From Streptomyces sp. 549 (GTDB lineage: Bacteria; Actinomycetota; Actinomycetes; Streptomycetales; Streptomycetaceae), in contig NZ_JASKMT010000021.1 of the NCBI RefSeq assembly GCF_030124175.1, positions 35,747-99,746 on the forward strand: a stretch of DNA of 64,000 nucleotides, in the 5' to 3' direction. Both the position numbers and the translations under genes were made by a program. Under the pieces are notes generated by a model. The model was not told the origin of the DNA, made no database searches, and saw only the letters and a list, made by a program, of their open reading frames with translations. Shown here piece after piece: positions 34,404 to 44,330 of this stretch. Numbering within the stretch: the stretch's first letter is position 1; each line of letters opens with the position of its first letter.

Positions 34404-35273
34404 ATGGCACGCATCGCTGCCGCGCCGCGCCACCGCACCCCGCTGGCCGCGCTCACCGCGGAAGGCACCCGCGCGCAGGCACCCGCGGCGCTCGTGGCGG
34501 ACCTGCTGCCGCCGGCGCCTTCCGCCCTGCCCCGGCTGAGCGGAGGGCAGTTGCGCGTGTGGCTCGTCGACGTCGACACCCACGCCCGGGGCGCCCGGGA
34601 GGCCGCCGCCGGGACGCTGTGCGGCACCGAACAGGCCCGCGCCGCCGCGTTCATGGACGACGCCGACCGGGCGGCCTACCTGACCAGCCATGTCGCACTC
34701 CGCCGCCTGCTGGCCGCCTACACGGGAACGGTGCCGAACGAGGTCGAACTGGTGCGCGACCCCTGTCCGCTGTGCGCACAGCCGCACGGCCGGCCGGCGC
34801 TGCGCGGGGGAGGGGGACCGCACTTCTCGCTGTCCCACACCCGCGGCCTGGGGCTGATCGCGGTGGCCGGAACGCCGGTCGGTGCCGACTGCGAGGCGCT
34901 GGCCGACATCCATCCCTCGCCTGACCTGGGCCGTCTGCTGCACCCACGGGAGCAGGCGGAACTCACCGCGCTGCCCGACCACCGCCGCGGGCACGCCTTC
35001 GGGCGCGCCTGGACCCGCAAGGAGGCCTACCTCAAGGGCCTCGGCACCGGCCTGGGCCGTTCGTCCACCCTTGACTACGTGGGCACCGGCCCGGTCCCCG
35101 CAGCCGTCGCCCCCGACTGGCGGCTGCGGGACGTGGCGCTGCCCGACGGTTTTTCCGGAGCGGTCGCCTGGCGGGTGCCGCCGGCCGATGACCCACCCCC
35201 AGGAAGCCGGTGCCCCCGCGGGTCTCGCCGCGGGGGCACTGGCTGGGAAGGTGAGGTCAGAGGCAGTACCTGA
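34404..35273 (+). CDS. Sfp-type 4'-phosphopantetheinyl transferase
   Basis: The protein (289 residues as read) carries the two PPTase signatures: G-A-D-C-E-A-L (metal-binding Asp/Glu) and W-T-R-K-E-A-Y-L-K-G. F-S-L-S-H-T lies upstream and a Cys-containing D-P-C-P-L-C motif in the N-terminal half. It moves the phosphopantetheine arm from CoA to carrier proteins of NRPS/PKS systems and is intact, unlike the NRPS before it. GAGGAG precedes ATG 34404. The last 20 or so codons run through a perfect terminator hairpin (35210-35239) and are Arg/Gly-rich, so the original stop was probably lost by a late mutation. Confidence 0.88.
   Translation: MARIAAAPRHRTPLAALTAEGTRAQAPAALVADLLPPAPSALPRLSGGQLRVWLVDVDTHARGAREAAAGTLCGTEQARAAAFMDDADRAAYLTSHVALRRLLAAYTGTVPNEVELVRDPCPLCAQPHGRPALRGGGGPHFSLSHTRGLGLIAVAGTPVGADCEALADIHPSPDLGRLLHPREQAELTALPDHRRGHAFGRAWTRKEAYLKGLGTGLGRSSTLDYVGTGPVPAAVAPDWRLRDVALPDGFSGAVAWRVPPADDPPPGSRCPRGSRRGGTGWEGEVRGST
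35210..35239. terminator. Perfect 12-base-pair terminator hairpin inside the PPTase 3' end
   Basis: GTGCCCCCGCGG (35210-35221) and CCGCGGGGGCAC (35228-35239) form a perfect stem with a six-base loop. It can stop both the PPTase transcript and that of the convergent small-peptide gene, yet it lies within the last 64 bases of the PPTase frame. Confidence 0.85.
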
Positions 35274-35448
35274 CGAGCCACTCGTCCTCGTTGTAGGCGT
35301 CCTTCGCCGGGTCGGCCGGAGTGGCCTTCACCGACACGATCATGTCGTCCGGGCTGACCCGCTCCGGCAGCCGGCTGAACCGGGACTCGTGCCCCGGCTG
35401 CTCGACGTCCTGCACGTTCACGGTCTCGGTCTCGGTCTCGGCGCTCAT
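35257..35448 (-). CDS. 63-residue peptide gene, possible RiPP-like precursor
   Basis: ATG 35448 has GGGGAGG upstream at normal spacing. The peptide starts with an acidic Thr/Glu-rich segment (S-A-E-T-E-T-E-T), continues with a polar leader-like part (about 12-45) and ends N-E-D-E-W-L-V-R-Y-C-L. The C-terminal W-x-x-x-Y-C-L on a hydrophilic leader is reminiscent of ribosomally made, modified peptide precursors. No modifying enzyme (lanthionine synthetase, YcaO, radical SAM, P450) is adjacent; the neighbours are a PPTase and a reductase pair. I do not recognise a named family, so the function is open. Overlaps the PPTase 3' end by 17 bases. Confidence 0.6.
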   Translation of the reverse strand: MSAETETETVNVQDVEQPGHESRFSRLPERVSPDDMIVSVKATPADPAKDAYNEDEWLVRYCL

Positions 35449-35552
35449 GGTGGGCCTCCCCTGTCCGTCGAACATCCATCGTACCGAGGCCGCCGGACAG
35501 CGGCCCGCGTCCGACCGGTCCCGTCCCGCCCGTTCGTACGCGGGTCGAGCGG

Positions 35553-36368
35553 TCACACCACCGCCGCTCCGGCAGGTCCGGGTACGTTGCGGAAGCGGAA
35601 CGGTTCCGGCTCGCGGCCGGCCTGGACCAGCCAGCACTCACCCGCGCCGCCTCCGGTCAGGATGCGCAGGACGGTCCGTGCGACGACCTCCGCCGGGATG
35701 ACCGGAACCGCCTGCTCGGCGAGCATGTCGCGGAGCGGGTCGATGATCCGCGACTCCGCGAACCCCGGGCAGACGGCGTTGAACCGCACTCCCTCCTGGG
35801 ACAGCGCCGGGCCCAGGGACCGGGTCAGCCCGACCACGGCGTGCTTGTTGGCCGCGTACAGCGGATCCAGCGGCACCGCGGCCAGGCCCGCCAACGAGGC
35901 GGTCGCGACGACGGACCCACCGCCGCGGGCCCTCAACGCGGGCAGCACGGCGTGGGTGCCGTAGACGACGCCGTCGAGGTTGGCGCCCATCGCGCGGCGG
36001 TACCGGACGGGGTCGAATTCGTCACCGACACCGCAGCCCGTGGCGACACCCGCGTTGAGCACGGCGATGTCGACACCTCCGCAGCGCTCGGTCGCGAAGT
36101 CGACCAGAGCGCGGTTGGCCTCCAGATCCGAGACGTCGCAGGCCCGGAAGTGCCCGCCCACCAGGTCGGCGACCTCCTGACCGCCCCGCGGGTCGAGGTC
36201 GGCGACGACCACCTCGGCGCCCGCCGCGGCCAGCACGACCGCCGTCGCCCGGCCCAGCCCGCTGCCGCCACCGGTGACAACGGCGACCTTGCCGCGCAGC
36301 GACGCCTGCGGCGGGCGCGGTTCGTCCTGTTCGCGCGGCCCGCCCGGTGCCTCGTTCCCCCCGCTCAT
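35553..36368 (-). CDS. Short-chain dehydrogenase/reductase
   Basis: The 271-residue SDR has T-G-G-G-S-G-L-G (32-39), D-L-D after the second strand (57-59, NAD-preferring acidic residue), N-A-G (105-107), S158, Y171 and K175. The C-terminal P-E-P-F-R-F-R-N-V-P tail resembles SDRs found beside MDR reductases for prostaglandin-like or curcumin-like enones. ATG 36368 overlaps the upstream gene's stop (ATGA), so the two are translationally coupled. Confidence 0.88.
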   Translation of the reverse strand: MSGGNEAPGGPREQDEPRPPQASLRGKVAVVTGGGSGLGRATAVVLAAAGAEVVVADLDPRGGQEVADLVGGHFRACDVSDLEANRALVDFATERCGGVDIAVLNAGVATGCGVGDEFDPVRYRRAMGANLDGVVYGTHAVLPALRARGGGSVVATASLAGLAAVPLDPLYAANKHAVVGLTRSLGPALSQEGVRFNAVCPGFAESRIIDPLRDMLAEQAVPVIPAEVVARTVLRILTGGGAGECWLVQAGREPEPFRFRNVPGPAGAAVV

Positions 36369-37372
36369 GACAGGTCCAGCACGAGCTTGCCGACGTTCTC
36401 GCCGCGGAACAGCATCTGGAGCGTGTCGGGGAAGTCGTCCACCGTTCCCTTCACCACGTGCTCCTTGACCTGCAGCTTGCCCTCCGCGATCCAACCGGCG
36501 ATCTCCTGCCCGGCCTGCGCGTACCGCTTCGCGTAGTCGAAGACGACGAAGCCCTCCATCCGGGCGCGGCGCACCAGCAGGGAGAGGTAGTTCGACGGCC
36601 CCTTCACCGCCGACTCGTTGTTGTACTGGCTGATGGCTCCGCAGACGACCACCCGGGCGTGCATGGCCAGCCTGCTGAGGGCCGCGTCGAGAATGTCCCC
36701 GCCGACGTTGTCGAAGTAGACGTCGATGCCGTCCGGCGCGTGCTCACGCAGCGCCTGCTTGACGCCGCCGGCCCGGTAGTCGATCGCCGCGTCGAATCCC
36801 AGCTCGTCGGTCAGCAGCGCGCACTTCTCGGGGCCGCCCGCGATGCCCACCACCCGGCAGCCCTTGACCTTGGCGATCTGACCGACCATGGTGCCGACGG
36901 CGCCGGCAGCACCGGAGACGACCACCGTCTCACCGTGGTTGAGGGCGCCGACGTCGAGCAGGCCGAAGTAGGCGGTCATGCCGGGCATGCCCAGCGCGCC
37001 CAGGTAGGTCGAGGCGGGTGCGAGGGAGGTGTCGATCCGCAGCACCCCCTTGCCGTCGGAGACCACCTGCTCCTGCACGCCGAAGCTGCCCACGACGTGG
37101 TCACCGACCTGGAAGTCGGGGTGCTGCGAGGCCGTCACCTCGATGACGGAGCCCGCCCGCATGACCTCGCCGACACCGACCGGCGGCAGATACGAGGGCC
37201 GGTCGTCGAGCCAGCCGCGCATCGCCGGGTCCAGCGAGATGACCCGGGTCCTGCCCGCGAACTGACCGGGGCCCGGTTCTTCGGCGGGTACCGAGACGTG
37301 CTCCCAGTTCTCCGGTTTCACTTCACCCGCGGGGCGGCTCGCCAAACGGACCTGGCGGTTGGGCGCAGACAT
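36365..37372 (-). CDS. Zinc-independent MDR reductase (curcumin/leukotriene reductase-like)
   Basis: The 335-residue protein belongs to the medium-chain reductase group without zinc ligands. It shows the N-terminal R-Q-V-R-L-A-S-R-P-A-G, L-D-P-A-M-R-G-W, M-P-G-M-T-A-Y-F-G-L, and the cofactor motif V-S-G-A-A-G-A-V-G, followed by F-D-N-V-G-G. Such enzymes reduce alpha,beta-unsaturated ketones with NADPH. Coupled to the SDR gene, so the pair could reduce an enone and oxidise or reduce a neighbouring alcohol (inference). Confidence 0.88.
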   Translation of the reverse strand: MSAPNRQVRLASRPAGEVKPENWEHVSVPAEEPGPGQFAGRTRVISLDPAMRGWLDDRPSYLPPVGVGEVMRAGSVIEVTASQHPDFQVGDHVVGSFGVQEQVVSDGKGVLRIDTSLAPASTYLGALGMPGMTAYFGLLDVGALNHGETVVVSGAAGAVGTMVGQIAKVKGCRVVGIAGGPEKCALLTDELGFDAAIDYRAGGVKQALREHAPDGIDVYFDNVGGDILDAALSRLAMHARVVVCGAISQYNNESAVKGPSNYLSLLVRRARMEGFVVFDYAKRYAQAGQEIAGWIAEGKLQVKEHVVKGTVDDFPDTLQMLFRGENVGKLVLDLS

Positions 37373-37535
37373 GAGGCCTCCAGTCGTCGATGGACACCAC
37401 GACCATACCGACCAGTAGGTACGCACGCGTCTGTGAGGTGCGCCACACCGCTGCCCGCAAAGGCCGCGCCGGGGAGCCCGGTCCGGCCCCGCGTGCCGCT
37501 CTCCGCCGCCAGGCCGGGTGCCCCGGCCGGCCCCC

Positions 37536-38810
37536 ATGTCTGCCCGCCGCGCGAACGGGAACAGGCAGAAGGTGCTCGAAGTCGTCCCCCGCCGCCTGCG
37601 TGAGCTGGCGCAGCGCCGCCACCAACCCGTCGTCGTCCAGACCGTGCGCTCGGCGGCGGCCGCCACGATCGCCTACGCCACCGCCGTCTGGCTGCTCAGC
37701 GCACAGCCGCCGCCCCTGCTCGCCCCGCTGACGGCGCTGCTCGTCGTCCAGGTCACCCTCTACGCGACCCTGACCAGCGGCATCCGCAGAGTCAACGCCG
37801 TGGTGGCCGGCGTGCTCATCGCCGTGGCCTTCAGCGAGATGGTGGGCCTGAGCTGGTGGAGCCTGGGCCTGCTCATCATCTCCGCACTCGTGCTGGGCCA
37901 CCTGGTACGGGCCGGCGAGTTCGTCCCGGAAGTCGCCATCTCCGCCATGCTGGTGCTCGGGGTGTCCCACTCGACGGACCTCGCACTGAGCCGGGTACTG
38001 GAAACGCTGGTCGGCGCGGTCGTCGGCCTGTTGTTCAACACCGTCTTCGTACCGCCGGTCTGGGTGGAAACCGCAGGCGACTCCATCGAGGACCTCGCCC
38101 GCCGCATGCGGACCCTGATGCTGGACCTCGCAGACCAGGTCGGAGGCCGGATCCCGGTGGAGCAGGCCGCCGCCCGGCTGCACACCGCCCGACGCCTCGA
38201 CCACGACGTCGTCCAGGTCGACGCCTCGCTCGCACGTGCCGAGGAGAGCCTGCGGTTCAACCCGCGGGTCAAGGAGGCGCTGCTCTCCCGCATCGTGCTG
38301 CGCACCGGACTGGACACCCTGGAGATCTGCGCGGTGGTGCTGCGGGTGGCCACCAGGACGCTCACCGACCTGGCCAAGCACCGCACGGACGAGGACCTGT
38401 TCCCACCCGAGATCGCCACCGCGCTGCGCGAACTGCTGATGCACACCGCGGGTGCGGTCGAGAGCTTCGCCGTGCTCATCACCACCCAGGTCAGCCGCAA
38501 CGCGGAGGAGGCGGAGACCTTCCTGCTCACCGAGTTGTCCGCAAGCCGGGCCAGCCGCGACCACCTCGCCCGACTGCTCCTGGAGGCGGTGCGGGAGGAC
38601 CCGCGCCAGTGGCAGCTGCACGGTGCGCTGCTCGCCGAGGTCGACCGCATGCTGGACGAACTGGACGTGGAGAAGCGCTCCCTGCGGCTCGCGGAGGAAC
38701 TCGACCGCTACTCGCGTGAGAGGCGCGGGCGCAGGCTGCTCTCGGACGGGCGCCTCCGCAGGCTGCGGAGGGTGCGCCGACGGCCGCGCGTACGCCGGCC
38801 GAACCGGTAG
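37536..38810 (+). CDS. FUSC / aromatic acid exporter family membrane protein
   Basis: The 424-residue protein has an N-terminal membrane part with about six hydrophobic segments between residues 30 and 165 (P-L-L-A-P-L-T-A-L-L-V-V-Q marks the family). A long charged, mostly helical cytoplasmic part (about 180-400) and an Arg-rich tail follow. FUSC-type proteins export aromatic acids or related small molecules. It is divergent from the MDR-SDR pair across 163 bases; a link to their product is possible. Confidence 0.82.
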   Translation: MSARRANGNRQKVLEVVPRRLRELAQRRHQPVVVQTVRSAAAATIAYATAVWLLSAQPPPLLAPLTALLVVQVTLYATLTSGIRRVNAVVAGVLIAVAFSEMVGLSWWSLGLLIISALVLGHLVRAGEFVPEVAISAMLVLGVSHSTDLALSRVLETLVGAVVGLLFNTVFVPPVWVETAGDSIEDLARRMRTLMLDLADQVGGRIPVEQAAARLHTARRLDHDVVQVDASLARAEESLRFNPRVKEALLSRIVLRTGLDTLEICAVVLRVATRTLTDLAKHRTDEDLFPPEIATALRELLMHTAGAVESFAVLITTQVSRNAEEAETFLLTELSASRASRDHLARLLLEAVREDPRQWQLHGALLAEVDRMLDELDVEKRSLRLAEELDRYSRERRGRRLLSDGRLRRLRRVRRRPRVRRPNR

Positions 38811-38832
38811 AGGCGGCGCGGCCCCCTCTCCG

Positions 38833-38876
38833 ATTCCTGGAACTGAAATCCAAGTGCTAGATTCCGATTCCAGGAA
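38833..38876. promoter_or_regulatory. Inverted repeat with embedded promoter-like sequence upstream of ridA operon
   Basis: ATTCCTGGAA (38833-38842) and TTCCAGGAA (38868-38876) are inverted copies. Between them lies TAGATT (38859-38864), a plausible -10 element, in an AT-rich island rare for this genome. It is likely the operator of the ridA-regulator-dehydratase unit. Confidence 0.6.
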
Positions 38877-38929
38877 CCGCGTCGAGTGCCCCTCCGGCAT
38901 CCGGCGCCGAGTGCGCAGGAGGATGCCCA

Positions 38930-39322
38930 GTGCCCGACACGGCAGCGGCGGCGACGGACGAACACCCCTGCTCGGTCGCCTTCCGGAGCGGCGATCTGGT
39001 GGCGGAGTCAGGCCGGTTGGGGTTCAGCGAGCCCGGCGTCCTGGTGCCGGTCGGCTTCGAGGCGGAGTGCCCCCAGGCGTTCGCCAACTTCGACGAGGCG
39101 CTGCGCTCGGCCGGCGCCGCGCGCACCGACATGGTCAAGGTCGTCTACCCGACCGACATCGCCGACCGCGTCCGGCTGAACGCCGTGTACCGGAAGTCCT
39201 TCGCCTGGCCGCGGCCCGCCCGCAGCTGCGCCGGGGTGGCAGCGCCGGCCTACGGGGGCTGCGTGGAGATCGACGCGGTAGCGCGCACACGCACCGACCG
39301 GGGGAGTGCCCGTGCCGCGTGA
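38930..39322 (+). CDS. RidA family enamine/imine deaminase
   Basis: The 130-residue protein follows the YjgF/RidA pattern: A-E-S-G-R-L-G-F, a central helix Q-A-F-A-N-F-D-E-A-L (about 50-59), M-V-K-V-V-Y-P-T-D-I and Y-R-K-S-F, then the C-terminal strand V-E-I-D-A-V-A. The residue matching the catalytic Arg is in P-R-P-A-R. RidA hydrolyses reactive 2-aminoacrylate or 2-aminocrotonate, products of threonine/serine dehydratase, which is encoded two genes on. GTG 38930 has AGGAGG upstream. Confidence 0.85.
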   Translation: MPDTAAAATDEHPCSVAFRSGDLVAESGRLGFSEPGVLVPVGFEAECPQAFANFDEALRSAGAARTDMVKVVYPTDIADRVRLNAVYRKSFAWPRPARSCAGVAAPAYGGCVEIDAVARTRTDRGSARAA

Positions 39323-40090
39323 GCACTCCGGCCCCCCACAGGGACGCACCGCGGACTGCGACGCCGAACACGACGCCGGGCACGATCCCGAACGCGACGC
39401 CGAACGCGACGCGATCATCGCGGCTTGAATCCGGTTGTCGACGGCATCGTCGCCACGCTGGGGCCGTTCTGCGAGGCGGTCGTGCACGACTTCCGCCGCA
39501 CCGAGCGTTCCGTCGTCGCCCTGGCCGGGTCGGTCACCGGGCGTGCTGTCGGCGGATCGATGAGCGAGATCGGCATGGGAGTGCTCGCGCGGGGCGACGC
39601 CGCGGAGGATGAGCTGAACTACCTCACCCGCACCGCCTCCGGGAACCTGGTCAAGTCCTCCACCATGGTGTTGCGGGACTCCGCGGGCTCGGTCTTCGGA
39701 GCCTTCTGCGTCAACCTCGACATCACTCCCCTGGAGCGGGCCGGCGCCCTGATCGGCCGCCTCGCCGGTGGCGAGGCACCGGCCGAACTGCCCACGACCA
39801 CCTTCGGCAACGACATCGAGTCCGTACTGGACGCGATCGTCGACGCCCACCGGCTCCGCGAGGAGCCCTGGAGCGGACTCGACCGCGATGCCCGCCTGGG
39901 GCTGTTCAACCGCCTGGACGAAGCCGGGGTGTTCGCCGTGCGCGGCGCGGTCCAGCGCGTCGCCGACCGCCTCGGGATCTCCCGGGCCTCCGCCTACAGC
40001 TACCTCGCCCAGGCCAGAGACGCCCAGACCGCCCCCGGACCGGGCGCCACCGGGCGCCGGGACACCGACTCCGACGGAGAGCAGAGATGA
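39312..40090 (+). pseudogene. YheO-like PAS/HTH regulator with a frameshift near its N-terminus
   Basis: The main frame (from TTG 39425) has a YheO-type PAS domain (G-P-F-C-E-A-V-V-H-D-F, then G-S-V-F-G-A-F-C-V-N-L-D) and a C-terminal helix-turn-helix (V-A-D-R-L-G-I-S-R-A-S-A-Y-S-Y-L). Family members begin about 10-20 residues earlier, with D-A-I-I-A-A-L. That stretch exists in another frame, from GTG 39312 (overlapping the RidA stop) up to a TGA at 39426. One base is missing at about 39424. Translation from TTG 39425 could still give a nearly full protein, so it may be a real single-base mutation, a sequencing error or a tolerated start loss. Confidence 0.7.
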
Positions 40091-41040
40091 CAGTCACCCT
40101 GGACGACGTGCGGGACGCCGCCGCGCAGATCGAGGGGGTCGCCCACCGCACACCGGTGATGCGCTCCCGCACTCTGGACGCGCTGGTGGGCGCCGAGGTC
40201 TTCGTCAAGTGCGAGAACCTCCAACGCGTCGGAGCGTTCAAGTTCCGCGGCGCGTACAACGCGGCGTCCCGGTTGACGCCTGAGCAGCTTGCGCGCGGCA
40301 TCGCCGCGTACTCCTCGGGCAACCACGCCCAGGCTGTGGCGTTGGCGGCCCGTGAGCTGGGGACGACGGCGGTGATCCTGATGCCGGAGGACACTCCTCG
40401 TTCGAAGGTGGAGGCCACCACGGGCTACGGGGCCGAGGTGGTGACCTACGACCGGTACACCGGGGACCGGGTCGCGATCGGGGAGGCGCTGGCAGCGGAC
40501 CGCGGTCTGGCGCTGATCCCGCCGTACGAGCACCCGCACGTCATCGCCGGCCAGGGCACCGCCGCGCTGGAGTTGATCGAGGAGGTCGGTGAACTGGGCG
40601 CCCTCGTGGTGCCGGTGGGAGGCGGCGGGCTGATGGCCGGCAGCGCCACCGCCGCGAAGGCCTTGGTGCCGGACATCAGGATGATCGGCGTGGAGCCGGA
40701 GGCGGGGGACGACACCAAGCGGTCCCTGGCCGCGGGCCACCGCGTCTCCGTCCCCGTTCCCCGCACCATCGCCGACGGGCAGGCCGCCGACGTCCCGGGG
40801 GAGTTGACCTTCTCCCTCAACCGGAAACTGGTCGACGAGATCGCCCTGGTCGGTGACGACGAGATCCGGGACGCGATGCGGTTCGCCTTCGAGCGGATGA
40901 AGACCGTCCTTGAACCGAGCGGTGCCACTCCGCTGGCAGCCTTGCTTGCGGGACGAGTCGGGGCCCCGCCGCGGCGGATCGGAGTCATCGTCTCCGGCGG
41001 CAACATCGATGCCAAGCGGTTCGCGCAGCTCCTCGGATGA
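40087..41040 (+). CDS. Threonine/serine dehydratase (PLP)
   Basis: The 317-residue fold-type II enzyme has K52 in A-F-K-F-R-G (PLP lysine), S-S-G-N-H-A-Q (phosphate/substrate loop), V-G-G-G-G-L (PLP phosphate loop) and a late S-G-G-N-I-D. It lacks the ACT regulatory domain of biosynthetic IlvA, so it is the short catabolic type. Its product enamines are RidA substrates, matching the upstream ridA. ATG 40087 overlaps the regulator's stop (ATGA). Confidence 0.9.
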   Translation: MTVTLDDVRDAAAQIEGVAHRTPVMRSRTLDALVGAEVFVKCENLQRVGAFKFRGAYNAASRLTPEQLARGIAAYSSGNHAQAVALAARELGTTAVILMPEDTPRSKVEATTGYGAEVVTYDRYTGDRVAIGEALAADRGLALIPPYEHPHVIAGQGTAALELIEEVGELGALVVPVGGGGLMAGSATAAKALVPDIRMIGVEPEAGDDTKRSLAAGHRVSVPVPRTIADGQAADVPGELTFSLNRKLVDEIALVGDDEIRDAMRFAFERMKTVLEPSGATPLAALLAGRVGAPPRRIGVIVSGGNIDAKRFAQLLG

Positions 41041-41068
41041 CGGCCGGGCGCCGGGGTCCCGGTCACGG

Positions 41069-41920
41069 GTGACACGCCTCCTTCAACGAGAAAGCGCGGT
41101 GACGACGGCGGAGGGCCACCCCGACAAGATCGCCGAACAGATCAGCGACACCGTTCTCGACGCGCTGCTGCGTGAGGACCCGGATTCCCGGGTCGCCGTC
41201 GAGACGTTGATCACGACAGGCCTGGTGCACGTGGCCGGTGGGGTCACGACGAAGGCCTACGCGGACATCGCGACACTGGTGCGCGGCACGATCCCGGAGA
41301 TCGGCTACGACTCCTCGAACACGGGATTCGACGGGGCGCCGTGCGGGGTGTCGGTGTCGATCGGCGCACAGTCCCCGGACATCGCACAGGGCGTGAACGC
41401 GGCGTTCGAGACGCGGGTAGAGGAGGACGAGGACGAGCTGGACAGGCAGGGCGCCGGGGTCCAGGGGCTGATGTTCGGCTATGCGACGGACGAGACGCCG
41501 ACGCTGATGCCGCTGCCGGTGTTCCTGGCACACCGGCTGTCCAAGCGGTTGGCGGACTTGCGCAGGAACGGGACGATCCCCTACCTGCGGCCGGACGGGA
41601 ACCTGTTCCAGGGTCGGGCGGGCCAACTGCTGTCGACCGACCCGGAGGATCCGGAGAGCATGCGGCAGATGGAGGAGACCGCCGTCACCATCTCCACGTA
41701 TGCGGCGACCTACTGGGCACCCTGGTGGCCGCCGAACTGGACGGCGAGCGCCTGGCGGACGAGGACATCGCCAGTTTCGCGACGCAGCTGCTGCTCGCCG
41801 GGCACATCATGGCCGGGACGTGTACCTCTGCCTGGACGAGACGGAGGCGACCCGCATCACCGAAGGTCTTCGGCAGGAGAGACTGCACACCTACGGCACG
41901 GCGAGGGAAAGGGGCCTGAC
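41069..41920 (+). pseudogene. Chimeric remnant: metK N-terminal half joined to cytochrome P450 pieces
   Basis: From GTG 41069 the frame gives the first half of S-adenosylmethionine synthetase: E-G-H-P-D-K-I-A-E-Q-I-S-D, G-D/T-K-A-Y near 40, and up to I-P-Y-L-R-P-D-G (about 41600). It continues without a stop into N-L-F-Q-G-R-A-G-Q-L-L-S-T-D-P-E-D-P-E, which looks like a cytochrome P450. After a frameshift it reads D-L-L-G-T-L-V-A-A-E-L-D-G-E-R-L and L-L-L-A-G-H-I (the P450 I-helix), then V-Y-L-C-L-D-E in a third frame. Two unrelated genes were joined by deletion. The metK match is clear; the P450 match is by short motifs. Confidence 0.72.
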
Positions 41921-42136
41921 GGGCCGGTCAGGTGACGGTGACAGTGCGCTTGGTCCGATCCGGTGGCCCTGGGCGGTGACGTACGCACAAGGCGGCGGGC
42001 TGACCGAGACTGGGAGGCCGCGCAGGCGTCACCGATCCGAGAAGCCCCGCGCGGCGATGTCGAGAAGCCGTGACCGGCTCCGTCCCCGCAGTGAAGGCGA
42101 CCCACCCGGGGCCGCACCGGCACAAGGAGAGACCCG

Positions 42137-42540
42137 ATGGCCAAGTACCTGATCCTCAAGCACTACCGTGGCGCCCCCGCTCCGGTCAACGACGTGCCCA
42201 TGGACCGGTGGACGCAGGAGGAGATCTCCGCACACGTGCAGTACATGAACGACTTCGCGGCCCGGCTGGAGAAGACCGGCGAGTTCGTCGACGGGCAGGC
42301 ACTCGCCCCCGAGGGCACGTTCGTCCGCTATGACGGGGAGGGCCGCCCGCCGGTCACCGACGGCCCGTTCGCCGAGACCAAGGACCTCATCGCCGGCTGG
42401 ATGGTGATCGACGTGGACAGCTACGAGCGTGCCGTCGAGCTGGCCGGCGAGCTGTCGGCCGCCCCGGGCGCGGGCGGGAAGCCGATCCACGAGTGGCTCG
42501 AGGTGCGCCCGTTCCTGTCCGCGCCGCCCACCATCACCGA

Positions 42541-42544
<4 letters not shown>
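42137..42544 (+). CDS. YciI-like (DGPF) protein
   Basis: The 135-residue protein has K-Y-L-I-L at the start and the family signature D-G-P-F-A-E-T-K (about 75-82). YciI/DGPF proteins are regularly encoded directly before ECF42 sigma factors and may be linked to their function, as here. AAGGAGA lies upstream of ATG 42137. Its stop overlaps the sigma factor's GTG (GTGA). Confidence 0.9.
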
Positions 42545-43698
<1,154 letters not shown>

Positions 43699-44330
43699 AG
43701 ACGGCGCGGGCCGCGGTCAGCATTCCCTTGGACCGTCGCGAGGCCGAGGCGTCCGCCCGACGAGTGCGGCAACAGGCCCGACCGATGCGGCAACAAGGCC
43801 CGACCGGGAGCGCGGGGTGCCGCTGCCCGACTCGCCGAAGCCTTGGCGCGGTCACCCGCAGGTGGGCGGCGACCAGCCTCGGGCCGCCGCACCAGGAGGG
43901 CGACCGGTGTGCGCCCGATCCGAGCGCCTGCCAGCGTCAGGGCCAGCCGGAAGACGAACAGGTAGCACCGCGACGGCGGCGAGTGGTGGGGTGCGGTCCC
44001 GGACGCGGATGGACATGCGGACCTTGATGTCCAGTTTCAGGCCGCCCAGGTAGCGGTGGTAGCCGTTTCCGGCGACCACCTCTACCTGGGCGGCGGTGAA
44101 AGCCTCGTTGTCATCGAGGTAGGCGTCAGCGCCGTAGACCTCCACGATGCGGCAGGCGGGGGTTGCTTTCACCGCGTACTCGCTGATGGCTCAGGGCACT
44201 TGGTTCCTGCCTCGGTCAGGGGTGATCTTCACGTTGAAGGCGTCGCCATCGAGTATGCGGTTCGCGATGTACACCGCATTCAGCGGACGGCCGCCCGCCC
44301 CAGCCGCCGGCGTCACTCGACTGCGGCCCC
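43699..44330. other. Gap with an unidentified minus-strand remnant
   Basis: No complete gene is supported in this 632-base stretch. On the minus strand (about 44310 to 43980) a frame reads N-A-V-Y-I-A-N-R-I-L-D-G-D-A-F-N-V-K, is cut by a stop, and goes on with V-E-V-Y-G-A-D-A-Y-L-D-D-N-E and L-D-I-K-V-R. The composition looks like real protein, but I cannot name a family. It may be a decayed gene of the FAAL locus. Confidence 0.4.

Noticed and set aside
39425..39427. Programmed frameshift in the YheO-like gene
   Set aside because: No slippery heptamer or downstream structure is evident; a simple one-base mutation or sequencing error is the plainer explanation.
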